The notes beneath the pieces are model-generated. The model did no database searches, was not told where the DNA came from, and saw only the letters and a list, made by a program, of their open reading frames with translations. A DNA stretch of 5,851 nt, taken from Desulfobacteraceae bacterium (GTDB lineage Bacteria > Desulfobacterota > DSM-4660 > Desulfatiglandales > Desulfatiglandaceae). Numbering within the stretch: the stretch's first letter is position 1; every line of letters starts with the position of its first letter. Both the position numbers and the translations under genes were made by a program. The stretch is taken from the NCBI GenBank assembly GCA_020349865.1, contig CP070700.1, forward strand, positions 297,926 to 303,776, in the 5' to 3' direction. Below, one piece after another: positions 5,692 to 5,851 of this stretch.

Positions 5692-5821
5692 CCCTCTCCC
5701 TAAGGGAGAGGGTCGGGGTGAGGGTGTCGTTTTTTGATTTCGCACCCCCTCACCTAACCTCTTCCCCTTCCATCCGTCGTAGCCATAGGCTACTATGGCG
5801 GAGTCGGCCGAGGGGTAGAGG
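5692..5821. repeat. Cluster of three adjacent inverted repeats in the gene-free right flank
   Basis: Three stem-loops follow each other. CCCTCTCCC (5692-5700) pairs with GGGAGAGGG (5704-5712) over a 3-base loop. GGTGAGGG (5717-5724) pairs with CCCTCACC (5747-5754), and a T6 run lies in the loop. CCTCTTCCCC (5758-5767) pairs with GGGGTAGAGG (5812-5821) with one mismatch and encloses a perfect GTAGCC-ATA-GGCTAC hairpin (5779-5793). The type resembles dispersed palindromic repeats of environmental bacteria. No gene is recognisable anywhere in 5589-5851. Confidence 0.6.
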
Positions 5822-5851
5822 AATATTTAGTTTATGGATGGATGCTGTTAT

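Noticed and set aside
5570..5708. Minus-strand open frame running through the right flank into the IS end (GWLYIDCPHGPPSLTSHYK)
   Set aside because: It has only about 40 codons, with no start site and no recognised family. The tail FPRRQ is simply translated palindrome and IS end.
5724..5740. T6 run at 5730-5735 as an intrinsic terminator tail
   Set aside because: It lies inside the loop of the second inverted repeat, and 17 bases separate it from the first stem, so the geometry is not that of a standard terminator.

Overview
The window reads as accessory DNA from an uncultured, probably anaerobic bacterium with a mid-range GC content. All recognisable genes lie on the minus strand, so transcription runs from high to low coordinates. 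The organism is not identified. A DmsA/DmsB-type oxidoreductase, a four-helix-bundle (S23/avd-like) gene with an AAT/CCAAA-rich leader, and scattered TCCCGC-N4-GCGGGA palindromes are the kind of mixture found in Desulfobacterota, Nitrospirota and related groups. This assignment is inference only.

Layout from right to left, following transcription. 5589-5851 has no recognisable gene and carries a cluster of imperfect inverted repeats. 3471-5582 is a complete insertion sequence of about 2.11 kb. It has 30-bp terminal inverted repeats (28/30 matching), a direct target duplication of 6-8 bp, a promoter, and two overlapping frames: orfA (HTH, 4857-5306) and orfB (DDE transposase, 3512-4936). An A9 tract joins the frames, and omitting one A gives a single 597-aa transposase. 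Removing the element restores ATTCCCGCCTTCGCGGGAAT, a perfect palindrome, so the IS sits in the centre of a small palindromic repeat.

1100-3331 encodes a DmsA-like molybdopterin oxidoreductase with no Tat signal. It overlaps by 8 bp a DmsB-like protein with four [4Fe-4S] motifs (487-1107). Together they would form a soluble electron-transfer and catalytic pair. No DmsC or NrfD membrane anchor and no DmsD chaperone follow. The first codons of the FeS gene contain a low-complexity heptamer repeat.

1-318 is a broken four-helix-bundle gene that runs off the left edge. A 16-bp palindrome insertion causes a frameshift in it, and a TAA stop follows in the restored frame. The palindrome has the same TCCCGC-N4-GCGGGA architecture as the IS target. 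The main story of the window is therefore one palindrome type acting once as a gene-breaking insertion and once as an IS landing site, beside a compact, unanchored DMSO-reductase-family operon.
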